From assembly GCA_023258955.1 (NCBI GenBank), contig JAHFRE010000011.1, positions 1-41,453 on the forward strand: a DNA stretch of 41,453 nt, in the 5' to 3' direction. Below the pieces are notes generated by a model that was given only the letters and a program-made list of their open reading frames with translations, was not told where the DNA came from and ran no database searches. Every line of letters starts with the position of its first letter. Positions within the stretch are counted from its first letter, which is position 1. Origin of the DNA: Sterolibacterium sp. GTDB taxonomy: Bacteria; Pseudomonadota; Gammaproteobacteria; Burkholderiales; Rhodocyclaceae. Positions 20,776-29,506 of the stretch are shown here, piece by piece. A program made the translations under genes and the position numbers.

Positions 20776-21768
20776 TTAGTATTTGATGATCATCATGCGG
20801 TTGGTGTTCACTGGGCGGGTTTCGTTTCCGCCGGTCGCACCCGTATTACCTGCTGCGGCTTTATAGTTGGCGTTATCCGAGAAGGCAGCGCCATTCAGAA
20901 CAGTCGCGGTGTGAACGTGAGATTTGAATTCGTCCAGCTGCTCGGTTCCGACATGATCCCCGGCGCTCATCGTGGCGCCTGTCGCAGTCACCGCAGTCCG
21001 CGTTGCTCTATCTGGATCTACCGCAGCGCCATGATCCCATCCACGGATAAACTTGCCGCGTGCATCGGGCAGATTGAAATGAGAACCATCAGCCGCGCCA
21101 TAGACCGTTCCGATTGCAGCGAACAGTTCGGCGTAAGTCCCGGACCGCAGCAAAGAGGCGCCGTTTTCTTCGAGCCAGCCGGCCGGTGGCGTTTCGGTCG
21201 GCCACATCACTTCCATACCGACCACGGCGCCGGTCGGGCCGACTTCGCCCTTGTCACCTGTCCGCGTGAATTTCAGAACAATCGAATCACCGTTGACGAA
21301 GGGGTTGGCCGTGCTATACGCGACACAGGCCACCACGATGTTTTTATAGCCACTCGGACTAGCCACCGCACTGACGTCGAAGGTTAGCCACTTGGATGCG
21401 TCACCCAGTTTTATTAGAGTGATCTGCCCTGTGACGGCGCTGGTCGAATCATCGAAGGTGTCAATGACATCCGTTACCGTTGAACTGGCAGCATCAACCA
21501 GATCGGCGCGAATCGTCGTGGCTATGTTCTGTGTTCCGTTGTCTAACCGGAGGTTTCCGACGCCAGGGTCAGAATCGGTAGTGGTGGTGCTGAAGACGTA
21601 GGGAATGGAAACCGCCGTTCCTGCGGCAATGTTGTTGAGTTCGCCAGCCAGGGTATTGGCCTGCGTGGCAAAGGCCGGCAGCGCGGCCATGAAGGCATCG
21701 GCGCGGGACTTGAAACTGGCCGAGTCGTCCCTGCTCGGCGGTGTCGGCAATGCGGCAATGATGGTCAT
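20776..21768 (-). CDS. Tail fibre protein with phage collar domain
   Basis: A 330-residue protein. The C-terminal half is a phage tail collar domain: PPAGWLEENGASLLRSGTYA, GTVYGAADGSHFNLPDARGK and FIRGWDHG, and it ends with NETRPVNTNRMMIIKY, typical of short tail fibres. The N-terminal half is helical then beta-rich. No DGR variable repeat is present, in contrast to many DGR phages where the fibre is the target. It is coupled by ATGA to the upstream tail gene. Confidence 0.88.
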   Translation of the reverse strand: MTIIAALPTPPSRDDSASFKSRADAFMAALPAFATQANTLAGELNNIAAGTAVSIPYVFSTTTTDSDPGVGNLRLDNGTQNIATTIRADLVDAASSTVTDVIDTFDDSTSAVTGQITLIKLGDASKWLTFDVSAVASPSGYKNIVVACVAYSTANPFVNGDSIVLKFTRTGDKGEVGPTGAVVGMEVMWPTETPPAGWLEENGASLLRSGTYAELFAAIGTVYGAADGSHFNLPDARGKFIRGWDHGAAVDPDRATRTAVTATGATMSAGDHVGTEQLDEFKSHVHTATVLNGAAFSDNANYKAAAGNTGATGGNETRPVNTNRMMIIKY

Positions 21769-22667
21769 ACGAGCCCCTCAATGGTCAAGCGTTTTTCGGA
21801 ATAGTCCCGGTAGATGATGGTGGCACTCCAGTCCTTGACCCAGCCATAGACCTGCAGGCAGTCATAGGCGCTGTCGAACGACCACACCACCGGGATGGCG
21901 CGGATTTCTGCGAACTTGGTGGAGATATAGTCGAGCTGGGCATTGGTGATCAGCACATCGGCCTCGATGCGTTTGGCGAAGGCCCGCTCAAGGATCGAGG
22001 TGACACCGTAATCGTCGGTGGTCTTTTTGGAGTAGTCGATGATGCCGACCTGGACGCCGGCGCGCAGGCTGCCCACTTCCACTCCATTGCCGACGACCAT
22101 CGTGCCGCAGCGCGCCGTCGTCGCGGCATTGATGGTGACGCTGACATAGCCATTGCTGTAGGCCGGCAGGTCATTAACGATCAGGGTGGTGGCTGGGGTC
22201 AGCGGGGCAAAGAAGTAATCCCACCAGGAGGCGAGCGTGGCGTCGTCGGTGATGTCGTAGGACTTGCTATAGACCGATGGGCCGGCCAGGCCGTCGGTCA
22301 TGCTCACATCCACCGACGTCCCATCGAGATCGAGCAAGGCCAGAGACGCCGTGATGTCTCCCGGATGCAATACGACGGTGAGCGGCGTGGCTTGCGAGGT
22401 GACCGAGCCGACGGATTGATCGAACATGCACCAGCGATTGGTGGCCCCGATCGCCACCCACCAGGTGCCGGCGTCGGTGGCGGGATCGTGATTGAGGTTG
22501 CCGGCCTGAACACTCTGATAGATGCGATGCGTGCTGACCAGAATGCAGCGATCTCCGGCGGCATAAGTGGTAGCACCAGACCACGCCGTATAGTCGTTTT
22601 CTGCACGCGTGCTGGAGACAAAGACGCTATCGGTAATCGCTACCGGGCTGATGAAGATGACGGTCAT
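21765..22667 (-). CDS. Putative distal tail protein with carbohydrate-binding module
   Basis: A 300-residue protein directly after the tape measure. The first 60 residues contain an AWSGATTYAAGDRCILVSTH / RIYQSVQAGN pattern close to carbohydrate-binding module 5/12 repeats (Trp-rich). The rest is predicted beta and ends IIYRDYSEKRLTIEGL. Position between tape measure and fibre suggests a distal tail or adsorption protein. No canonical hub (gpJ-like) is present in this genome, so this protein may take that place. Confidence 0.65.
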   Translation of the reverse strand: MTVIFISPVAITDSVFVSSTRAENDYTAWSGATTYAAGDRCILVSTHRIYQSVQAGNLNHDPATDAGTWWVAIGATNRWCMFDQSVGSVTSQATPLTVVLHPGDITASLALLDLDGTSVDVSMTDGLAGPSVYSKSYDITDDATLASWWDYFFAPLTPATTLIVNDLPAYSNGYVSVTINAATTARCGTMVVGNGVEVGSLRAGVQVGIIDYSKKTTDDYGVTSILERAFAKRIEADVLITNAQLDYISTKFAEIRAIPVVWSFDSAYDCLQVYGWVKDWSATIIYRDYSEKRLTIEGLV

Positions 22668-25600
22668 GCGACGGCCCTCATGTTCACGGCATCGCCGTCG
22701 CTGGCATCACGCAATACCCTGGCCGCCATGGCGGTATGCCCTGCAATGGCGCGGTTTTCTGCCGTGTTGTCTGAGCGCAGATCGGCTACTTCTTTCCTGA
22801 GCGCCTTGATCTCGGCCAGCAGTTCGTCATTCCCCATCATGCGGCGCGTTTGATCGAAAGAATAAATCCGCGCCGAACCAGTCACCTCCATTTCCGGCCC
22901 ATGCTCACCGACCAGACGAACGCCGCCGCCGAACAGGCCACCGGAGGCGAAGGCGGGCACCGTGACGCCAAACGACTTGTTCAGCACCGAGAGCGTGGAT
23001 TGCATGGCCGCCAGCGTGCGGGCCGTCAGCAGCGATTGTTCGACGCCGGTGGAAGTCACCCCTTTACCCAGCTCGACCAGCGCACTGGCCAGCGCAGGGA
23101 GGTTATTGGCGGCTTCGAGATTGCCCGAGTTGGTTTGATCGATGGCCGTATTGAAATCGCGGCTGGCCTGGGCGTAGTTCTGCGACGGGCTGGATAACTG
23201 CCCGCGCAATTTCTTCATCACCTCACCGATGCTGTCGGCGGTTTTCTGCCAGCTGTCCAGCAAGGATTTCTGCGCGGCCGCCTGTTCCTTGGCGGCATCT
23301 GCCGCGACCTTCGAGGCTTCGGCGGCGTCCGTCGCGTCAAATATCTGCTGCTGAATGGCACGCAGCGAGACGTCCAGCGCGGCCATGATATCGGCACGTT
23401 TCGCGGCCAGGGCCCCGGCGGTATTGCCGACCGCCTCCATAAGCTGAATCTGTAAATCGTGCCCTTGGCTGGCAATGGCCGCGTCCTTTACGGCTTGATC
23501 GCGTCGGGCTTGCTCGGCGTTGGCCGCAATGGTAGCCGCGATCTGAGCCATCAGTTGATCTTGGCTATTCTTGTACTGCGCGGATTGAATCTGATCGAAC
23601 AGTCCACGATTGCCGGGATCGAGTGCGTCACGCTGCTTGGCGGTAAGCTGCTGCGGAGTCATCACCAGTGCGTCGAGCTGGTTTTGCAATCCCTGCCGTT
23701 CGTTGGCGATGGCGGTTGCGCTGGCAATCGCATCCTGAGCCGCTTTGGATTGCGCTTGTGCCGCTATGGATTGCGCTTGAGCGAGTTGGTCATTAGCGGC
23801 CTTTGCATCCTGCGCCGCATAGACCTGTTTCATTATTGCCTTGGTGCTTTCATCGGTAGCGTCCCGCAAGGCTATCGAGCGATCGGTTTCAATGCCTTGC
23901 AGAATGGAGAGTTGATCCGTCCATCCCTGGTTTGTCGCCTTGAGTTGATCGGCTGCCTGTTTCTGCGATGCCGCCAAGGCGTCTGCCGCCGCCGCTGCGT
24001 CGGCGGTTGATTTTGCCAGCGCGTCGGTAGATGCCTTCGCGACGGTGGCCACTTGCACCTGGTCGAACAAGGCGCGATTCGATTCGTCGATGGCATCGCG
24101 CTGCTTGGCCAGCAGCTGGGTACTGGTCATCGTCAGGGCGTCGTATTGATCCTGCAAGGATTTCCGCTCGCTGGCGATGTCAGCCAGGGAGCGTTTTACG
24201 GTATCGACCGCTTCGGATGCCTGCCCGCTGGCCGCCGCCAGGTTATCCAGCGACGTGCCAAGGGCTTGCCATTGGGCCAACTTGTCAGGAGCTATCCCGG
24301 CATCAATCGCGGTGACAAAATCGGTCTTGAACGTGGTGGCGCTGGTCGAGAGTGCCGTTGTCGCCTCCTTCACCTGGTCCTGAAGAATTTGCAGCGGCGT
24401 GCGGGTTTCGGTCAGGGCATCGCGGACGGATTTGAGTTGCGCGGCGTAGGCTTCGACGCTGTTGATCTGCTCCAGTGTCATACCGCTAGCGGTGAGGCCG
24501 TCAAACAGCTTGGACAGGTATGAAGGAAGCTCGGAGCCTTGCAGGGCGACAAAGACGGCGCGGGATGCGGCAAGTTGCAATCCGGCGGTATCGGACTGAG
24601 CCACTTCGCCGGAATAGTAATTCTTTGAACCTGCCGAGCCATATATCCCGGCCATGGGATTGCTAGCGTTGGCGCCGTTGTTCGTCGCTACCGTGAAGCT
24701 GTGAGCGCCCGCCGTAATCCCCATGGCGATTGCCTGCTGCATATAGGAGGCCTGCAGGGACGCTACGTTATTTTGTGCGTAAGTCGAGGCACCGTAGAGA
24801 GTTCGTGCCGTGACTGCCCCGCTGGCAGAAGAATCCAGCGACATATCGCCAGTGTTCGAGGATGGCGTGCCGCCGTTATTCATGATCTTGCTGAGAACGG
24901 CCACAGCGGCAACGAAAGCGGCCACGTAGGGAACTGCTGTTGCTATTGAGGCGCCCGCGCCCACGCTCCCACTGGCATATGCCGCACTTGGCCCGACGAA
25001 TGACGAACCAATTGCGGCTTGCGATGCCATGGACGCGGCCCCGGCATACATCCCGGAGGCATAAGCGCCTGCCGTGGTGGATGCCAGGTAACTGCCGAGC
25101 ATGCTGCTGCCCGCTCCGCTGGCCATTCCACCCGCCGCGCTTCCCGCAACTCCCCCGGTCACGGACGAGTAAATCTGGAAGGCGATCGGCTTGAGCGTGG
25201 CTTCGTAGATCGCGGAGAGCAGCGCCTTCTTGAGCGTGTCGCCGATCTTTTTGGCGGCGTTGCTGCCGTCCATGGCCCAGTCGGTGAAGACCTCGCGGCC
25301 GAGGCGGTCGGTTTCTTCCCAGCCGCGCTTCCATTCTTCTAAGGATTGCTTGGCGGCGGCATCGGCGGCTTCGGCCATAGCGCTCGACGCCTTGACGCTG
25401 GAGATTTCGCGCAGCACCTTGGCCTGCTCGCGCGCGGCATTGGCGGCGCGCATGTAGGCATCGGCATAGGGGCCAGCATAGAGGGCGGCGTTTTCCAGGG
25501 CCTGGGCGTATTCGTCCTTGCCGGCCGCTTCGAGTTCGCGCTTGGAGCCAATCAGCGCTTCCTGCTGCTCCTTGGTCTTGCCGATGCTGTCGAGATGATC

Positions 25601-27256
25601 CTGGGCAGCCGTCAGTTGATCGGCGAGGGTCTTGGTTTCCTTGTCGAGGGAGGCCGTCCAGTCGGCTTCGGTCTTTTTCATCTCCTCGCGGGAAGCGAAC
25701 AGCTTCTCGTTGGCGATAACCAGCTTCATCTTGATCTCGTAGGACGCCCGTTCGGCCACGGTGGCCTTGACCGTGCCGTCGTCGATATCACGCAGGCCCT
25801 TGACCAGGGCTGCTTCGGATGAGGTGAGCTTGGCGTTTGACAAAAGCTGGGCCGAGGAAACCGCATCCAGGTCGATGGCGGCATTCATGAGCTTCCGGAA
25901 TTCGGTGAGCTGGCCAGCCACCTTGTCGGCATTGATGAAGTCGTCGGCAGCAGCGGAGGCTTTTCTCTGTGCCGCTGTCATCCTACCCGACGAGGTCACA
26001 ACTGCTTCGGCAACTGCGGTGGAGGTCTTGCCGGCCTCCAGCATTTTCTTTTCCCAGGCGTCGAACGCAGCGCGGGAATCCTCGGCATCTTTCTTGAACA
26101 TTGCGCCAAGCGCGCGCGAACCGGCGAAGTCGCCCTTGGCAATCAGTTGCACGTTCTCGATCGCGCGGGCGATGTCCTTGCCCATGGTGGTGAAGGTAAA
26201 GCCGACATTGCCGGCAAGAATCACCGTGGCACGCAGCACTTCCGCCAGCGGGCTGACCGAGCTCTTGAACTTGTCGGTGTTCTGCTGCGCGTCCAGCATG
26301 TCGTCGGCCAGGGCGGTCAGCAGCGGCAGCGTGGGTATCAGCATGCGGTTGAACAGGCCGCCGGTCTGCGTCAGTTCCGCCCACTTGTCGTTGAACTCGT
26401 CGGACGCCTTGGCCAGGTCTGTGGTCATGCCGGACAGCTTGGTGCCCTTGTCGACCATTTCACCGATCTTCTTGCCGCCTTCGGAGAGCAGCGGCGCCAT
26501 TTCCTGCCAGGACTTGTTGAGCACGGCCTGGGAGAGCGCATTCTTCTTTTGCAGATCCGGGATGTTGCCGAGCAGGTCGGCAAATTGCTGAAAAGCCTTC
26601 AGGCCGTCCTTGTCGGTGATGCCGAGCTTGGCGAACTTGGCCGGGTCCTTGCCCATCTCGACCGACATCTTGCCGATGGCCTTGGCGACACTGTCCAGCT
26701 CGGTGCCGGTCTGCTTGGCCGCCAGGCGCAGGCCGGATAACTGCTCGACCGTGATGCCGGTCACCTTGTTCAGATCCTTGAGGTGGTCGGCAGCATCGAT
26801 GGCGCCCTTGAGGCTGGCGACGATCGCGCCGATCGATACCACGGCGCCGGCGGCCTGAGCAAGATCGGAAAAGCTCTGCCCCAGATTCTTGTTGGTATCG
26901 CCCAGGGACTTGTTGGCCTTTTCGGCATCGGCCAGCTTGGCGATATAGGGTGCCAGCGCACCGGCGTTGCCGTCGATGGCGGCCTTGGCGGCGTAGTACT
27001 CGGAGCGGGTCTTGCCCAGGGCCAGTGCCTGTCGTTCAATGCTGGCGATAGTGCGCTTGGTGGCCTGGTCGAGCTTGTCGGCAGCAGCTGCGCCGGCCTT
27101 GCCGATGTCGTCGATACCCTGGGCGCCGCCCTTGCCGGCCTTGACTGCGGCATCACCCAGGGAGTCGATGGATTTCTTGGCGCGAGCGACCCCAGCGTCG
27201 ACGCCGGAGGCGTCCACCCCGAGTTCAATCTGCGCAGCACCTATCGTTTCCGACAT
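22664..27256 (-). CDS. Tail tape measure protein
   Basis: A 1530-residue protein, the longest gene. The N-terminus (ETIGAAQIELGVDASGVDAG) and the long Ala/Gln/Lys-rich coiled coils are typical of siphovirus tape measures, whose length sets tail length. A Gly/Ala/Ser-rich hydrophobic stretch around residues 730-830 could span membranes at DNA entry. The second half has imperfect repeats: LQDQYDALTMTSTQLLAKQR and LQNQLDALVMTPQQLTAKQR, each followed by DAxDxxNRxLFDQ. The start at 27256 (MSETIG) is chosen over upstream codons that run into the preceding gene. It follows the tail chaperone pair as in lambda. Confidence 0.93.
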   Translation of the reverse strand: MSETIGAAQIELGVDASGVDAGVARAKKSIDSLGDAAVKAGKGGAQGIDDIGKAGAAAADKLDQATKRTIASIERQALALGKTRSEYYAAKAAIDGNAGALAPYIAKLADAEKANKSLGDTNKNLGQSFSDLAQAAGAVVSIGAIVASLKGAIDAADHLKDLNKVTGITVEQLSGLRLAAKQTGTELDSVAKAIGKMSVEMGKDPAKFAKLGITDKDGLKAFQQFADLLGNIPDLQKKNALSQAVLNKSWQEMAPLLSEGGKKIGEMVDKGTKLSGMTTDLAKASDEFNDKWAELTQTGGLFNRMLIPTLPLLTALADDMLDAQQNTDKFKSSVSPLAEVLRATVILAGNVGFTFTTMGKDIARAIENVQLIAKGDFAGSRALGAMFKKDAEDSRAAFDAWEKKMLEAGKTSTAVAEAVVTSSGRMTAAQRKASAAADDFINADKVAGQLTEFRKLMNAAIDLDAVSSAQLLSNAKLTSSEAALVKGLRDIDDGTVKATVAERASYEIKMKLVIANEKLFASREEMKKTEADWTASLDKETKTLADQLTAAQDHLDSIGKTKEQQEALIGSKRELEAAGKDEYAQALENAALYAGPYADAYMRAANAAREQAKVLREISSVKASSAMAEAADAAAKQSLEEWKRGWEETDRLGREVFTDWAMDGSNAAKKIGDTLKKALLSAIYEATLKPIAFQIYSSVTGGVAGSAAGGMASGAGSSMLGSYLASTTAGAYASGMYAGAASMASQAAIGSSFVGPSAAYASGSVGAGASIATAVPYVAAFVAAVAVLSKIMNNGGTPSSNTGDMSLDSSASGAVTARTLYGASTYAQNNVASLQASYMQQAIAMGITAGAHSFTVATNNGANASNPMAGIYGSAGSKNYYSGEVAQSDTAGLQLAASRAVFVALQGSELPSYLSKLFDGLTASGMTLEQINSVEAYAAQLKSVRDALTETRTPLQILQDQVKEATTALSTSATTFKTDFVTAIDAGIAPDKLAQWQALGTSLDNLAAASGQASEAVDTVKRSLADIASERKSLQDQYDALTMTSTQLLAKQRDAIDESNRALFDQVQVATVAKASTDALAKSTADAAAAADALAASQKQAADQLKATNQGWTDQLSILQGIETDRSIALRDATDESTKAIMKQVYAAQDAKAANDQLAQAQSIAAQAQSKAAQDAIASATAIANERQGLQNQLDALVMTPQQLTAKQRDALDPGNRGLFDQIQSAQYKNSQDQLMAQIAATIAANAEQARRDQAVKDAAIASQGHDLQIQLMEAVGNTAGALAAKRADIMAALDVSLRAIQQQIFDATDAAEASKVAADAAKEQAAAQKSLLDSWQKTADSIGEVMKKLRGQLSSPSQNYAQASRDFNTAIDQTNSGNLEAANNLPALASALVELGKGVTSTGVEQSLLTARTLAAMQSTLSVLNKSFGVTVPAFASGGLFGGGVRLVGEHGPEMEVTGSARIYSFDQTRRMMGNDELLAEIKALRKEVADLRSDNTAENRAIAGHTAMAARVLRDASDGDAVNMRAVA

Positions 27257-27264
27257 GACTAGTC

Positions 27265-27576
27265 CTATTTGTTGATTTCTTCGAGCGCGGCAGATGCCAT
27301 GACCTGCAGGCTGTCGAGCCACAGGTCGAAGGTTTTGTCATCGAGCTTCATACGATCCATCAGGGTCATCGCCAGCGTGTAATCCATGCCCGACGGCCGG
27401 CCATTTGCGCCGATCCGCCATTGATCGCCCAGGCGAGAAAACAGCCGCACCAGCGGCCAGTTGTCCGGCCAGATTTCAACCGGATCGATTTCATAATCCG
27501 CCGCCGTGAATCCAGATCCGGCCAGCTCTGCTTCCGAGGGAATCCGGTAGTAGAGCGCCCTGGCGGCGGCTTCTAG
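27265..27576 (-). CDS. gpT-like tail chaperone extension made by -1 frameshift
   Basis: This frame is open from the slippery site to 27265. The continuation starts LEAAARALYYRIPSEAELAG and ends in a DUF1799-like part (WRIGANGRPSGMDYTLAM). A G GGA AAC heptamer lies at the end of the upstream frame, immediately before its TAG stop. A -1 slip joins the upstream 106-residue chaperone to these 103 residues, as G and GT are made in lambda. A GTG at 27450 could allow a shorter independent product but has little support. Confidence 0.85.
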   Translation of the reverse strand, partial: LEAAARALYYRIPSEAELAGSGFTAADYEIDPVEIWPDNWPLVRLFSRLGDQWRIGANGRPSGMDYTLAMTLMDRMKLDDKTFDLWLDSLQVMASAALEEINK

Positions 27577-27893
27577 TTTCCCAGCTTGGCGCTGCAGTTC
27601 TGTTTCAGGTAGGTTTCAAAAATGGCGGTGAAGCTGCCCATGCGCTTTTTGAGCAGTTTGGTGATGTGCTCGTGGTCGAACGGGTCGTCAAGTTCCCAGC
27701 CAGTAGTAAAGGTCAGGATGAAATCGGCACCTTCCTTGTCATGGTTGGCTTCCCACCATTCGTTGTATTCGTCCGAATCTCGGCCGATAAAGGTGAATTC
27801 GACCGGGACAGGCTGGGCACCGGCAATGGGAATGGGGGCTTTGGCCTTGAAGCTGGCGCTTTCCGAAAAGATGACGCTGGATTTCTTGGACAT
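27573..27893 (-). CDS. Tail assembly chaperone (gpG-like)
   Basis: A 106-residue protein of the tail-chaperone type, acidic N-terminus, with FTFIGRDSDEYNEWWEANHD, then a Phe/Asp-rich middle and an amphipathic end (FETYLKQNCSAKLGN). It sits between tail tube and tape measure genes, the fixed position of this chaperone. Its last codons carry the GGGAAAC slippery site for a -1 frameshift. It is preceded by AAAAGGA. It binds the tape measure during tail assembly. Confidence 0.88.
   Translation of the reverse strand: MSKKSSVIFSESASFKAKAPIPIAGAQPVPVEFTFIGRDSDEYNEWWEANHDKEGADFILTFTTGWELDDPFDHEHITKLLKKRMGSFTAIFETYLKQNCSAKLGN
27576..27582 (-). promoter_or_regulatory. -1 ribosomal frameshift site GGGAAAC
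   Basis: In the zero frame the codons are CTG GGA AAC TAG, so the heptamer G GGA AAC fits X XXY YYZ and the stop follows at once. A slip to GGG AAA C enters the open downstream frame. Lambda uses GGGAAAG in the same gene pair. Confidence 0.88.
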
Positions 27894-27913
27894 GGTTTTT
27901 TCCTTTTATGGGA

Positions 27914-27946
27914 TGAAAAGCGGCCCCGGAGATCAACCCGGAGCCG
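27914..27946 (-). terminator. Hairpin downstream of the tail tube gene
   Basis: On the minus strand CGGCTCCGG pairs with CCGGGGCCG (one G-U pair) around a short loop, followed by CTTTTC. It lies between tail tube and tail chaperone genes and may lower downstream transcription or stabilise the tube mRNA. Confidence 0.65.
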
Positions 27947-27983
27947 TGCTACAGGGTGCGCAGCGAACCGCTGGCGAGACCAC

Positions 27984-28631
27984 TTACGCGGCGTAACGAA
28001 CCGGACGGCTGGAGCCGTTGAAGCTCACCTTGACCTTGTTGATCTGCCCATCGGCCATGGCGACCGCCTCGTTCAGCGCACAGGTGCAGGGGATCAGGTT
28101 CAGCGAACCGCTGCGGGTCACGATTTTCAGGATGGTGTCGGTCTGCACATCGGTGAGGGTCTTGAGCGCGGAGTAGCCGGCCGTGCCGATCTGGTCGGCA
28201 TCCAGATCCAGGGTGTAGTTGGTGGCCGAGAAGCCATCGTTGATGGAGTACTCGACATCGGACTCGACGAACTTGTAGTTGACCGTCTTGGGTTCGCCGC
28301 CGCTGGATTGAGGCGCCATGACGCCGGTGACCTGGGTAAAGGTGGAGACCTTCTTGGCCGTACCGACCCCCGTACCTATCGGGAAATAAGTGGTGTTGCT
28401 GGTATTCGAGCCTTCCAGCTCGAAGGTGTCGGTGGTCTTGTTGGCGACACGGAAGGCGGAGCGATTGATGCGGCCCCAGCCGGAGGTGATGAAGACGATG
28501 TCGCCATTGCTGTAGCCGTGCGCGGCGGCCGTGACGACGCAAGGCGAGGCATTGGTCAAGATAGTGGTGGTTTCGGGTGCGGCGATGGTCGAAGCGATGA
28601 AGAAGGTGCTGCCGGTAGGTACTTGAGCCAT
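27984..28631 (-). CDS. Major tail tube protein
   Basis: A 215-residue beta-rich structural protein. The central part (GYSNGDIVFITSGWGRINRS, then NKTTDTFELEG) has the Ig-like/tube pattern of siphovirus major tail proteins; the N-terminus is AQVPTGSTFFIASTIAAPET. The ribosome site AAAGGAAAA supports the ATG at 28631. It is isolated by two terminators upstream and a hairpin downstream, in line with high, separate expression. It polymerises into the tail tube. Confidence 0.82.
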   Translation of the reverse strand: MAQVPTGSTFFIASTIAAPETTTILTNASPCVVTAAAHGYSNGDIVFITSGWGRINRSAFRVANKTTDTFELEGSNTSNTTYFPIGTGVGTAKKVSTFTQVTGVMAPQSSGGEPKTVNYKFVESDVEYSINDGFSATNYTLDLDADQIGTAGYSALKTLTDVQTDTILKIVTRSGSLNLIPCTCALNEAVAMADGQINKVKVSFNGSSRPVRYAA

Positions 28632-28668
28632 GATGTTTTCCTTTATCAAGGGCGCCCGAAAGGGGCAT

Positions 28669-28692
28669 AAAAAAACCGCCTCGGCGGCGGTG
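28669..28692 (-). terminator. Terminator upstream of the tail tube gene (second of two)
   Basis: On the minus strand a GC-rich ACCGCC/GGCGGT stem is followed by seven T. It lies 40 bases downstream of another terminator on the same strand. Confidence 0.8.
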
Positions 28693-28710
28693 GTCTTGCC
28701 CTTTCGGGCA

Positions 28711-28734
28711 TAAAAAAACCGGCATCACGCCGGC
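28711..28734 (-). terminator. Terminator upstream of the tail tube gene (first of two)
   Basis: CCGGC pairs with GCCGG around a 5-base loop and is followed by seven T on the minus strand. Together with the adjacent terminator it closes the head-completion gene cluster before the tail tube gene. Confidence 0.85.
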
Positions 28735-28757
28735 TCGTTTATTCGTTACAAAATCAA

Positions 28758-29114
28758 CTACACGTCAAACCAGATGCTGAAGAACTGGCGCATGCCATAC
28801 AGCTGCGTCTCGGGTTCGTAAATCGCCACGGGCGCGGCCAGGGGCTTGGCACGCAGCGTGGTGGAAACCACTAAAGCGCTTTCGGCCTGGCGCGCCAGGT
28901 CGGCGGCGACCAGGCGCGTGGTGGCCCAGGTGTTGATCTGGAAGCGGGCGTTGCGGATGTTCGGCAGGGCAGTCTCGATATAGGACACCACATCCCCGCC
29001 GACCTGCTGGTAAGTCAGGTAGGGTTTGTCCGCACCGCTCGGGGCCACGTCGGGATAGACGCAGTTGGCGACCAGGCTGCCAAGGCAGGCGAAGATGTCG
29101 GCTTCGACGGTCAT
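28758..29114 (-). CDS. Tail terminator/completion protein (DUF3168)
   Basis: A 118-residue protein of the DUF3168 family: EADIFACLGSLVANCVYPDV, then KPYLTYQQVGGDVVSYIET, ending with MRQFFSIWFD. Members cap the tail tube and join it to the head. The position after the HK97-gp10-like gene, with an ATGA overlap, is canonical. Confidence 0.85.
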   Translation of the reverse strand: MTVEADIFACLGSLVANCVYPDVAPSGADKPYLTYQQVGGDVVSYIETALPNIRNARFQINTWATTRLVAADLARQAESALVVSTTLRAKPLAAPVAIYEPETQLYGMRQFFSIWFDV

Positions 29115-29506
29115 GCGATTTCTTTCAGTTCTGTCGCCATGGCGGTGTTGGCAACATCGACGAGGCGGCTCTTGTTGTGTTCATAGGCCGGATACAGGAA
29201 CGGATGCGCCGGCGCACGCGAGGTGCCGAATTCGACCAGGTGGCCATGCGGCGCCTTGATGCGATTCCACGACACATGGTATTCATGGCGGCCATGAATG
29301 CTCTTGTCCTTGGAATGTACCTGGTAGATCGCATTTCTGAGCTTCCCGGTCTTGTCCTTGAATGCGGTTGTCTCTTTCGCGGCGTCATAGACTACCTGCG
29401 CCATGGCCTGGGCGCCGACGGCGGCCAGATCCTTGGCTTTCTCGGCAAACTTTTCGAGTGCGGCATCGAGGTTGCCGGTCATCCTGGCGGAAAAGAATTC
29501 GCCCAT
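29111..29506 (-). CDS. HK97 gp10-like head-tail joining protein
   Basis: A 131-residue protein of the gp10 family: a helical start, then TGKLRNAIYQVHSKDKS, YHVSWNRIKAPHGHLVEFGT and SRAPAHPFLYPAYE, all typical. It forms part of the neck or tail completion. The ATG at 29506 shares a base with the upstream stop; a GTG lies one codon before. Confidence 0.88.
   Translation of the reverse strand: MGEFFSARMTGNLDAALEKFAEKAKDLAAVGAQAMAQVVYDAAKETTAFKDKTGKLRNAIYQVHSKDKSIHGRHEYHVSWNRIKAPHGHLVEFGTSRAPAHPFLYPAYEHNKSRLVDVANTAMATELKEIA

Noticed and set aside
20776-21768. A DGR variable repeat in the tail fibre
   Set aside because: No match to the template's 3' block (the shared end of the variable repeats) is seen in the fibre gene or elsewhere outside 8331-10024.
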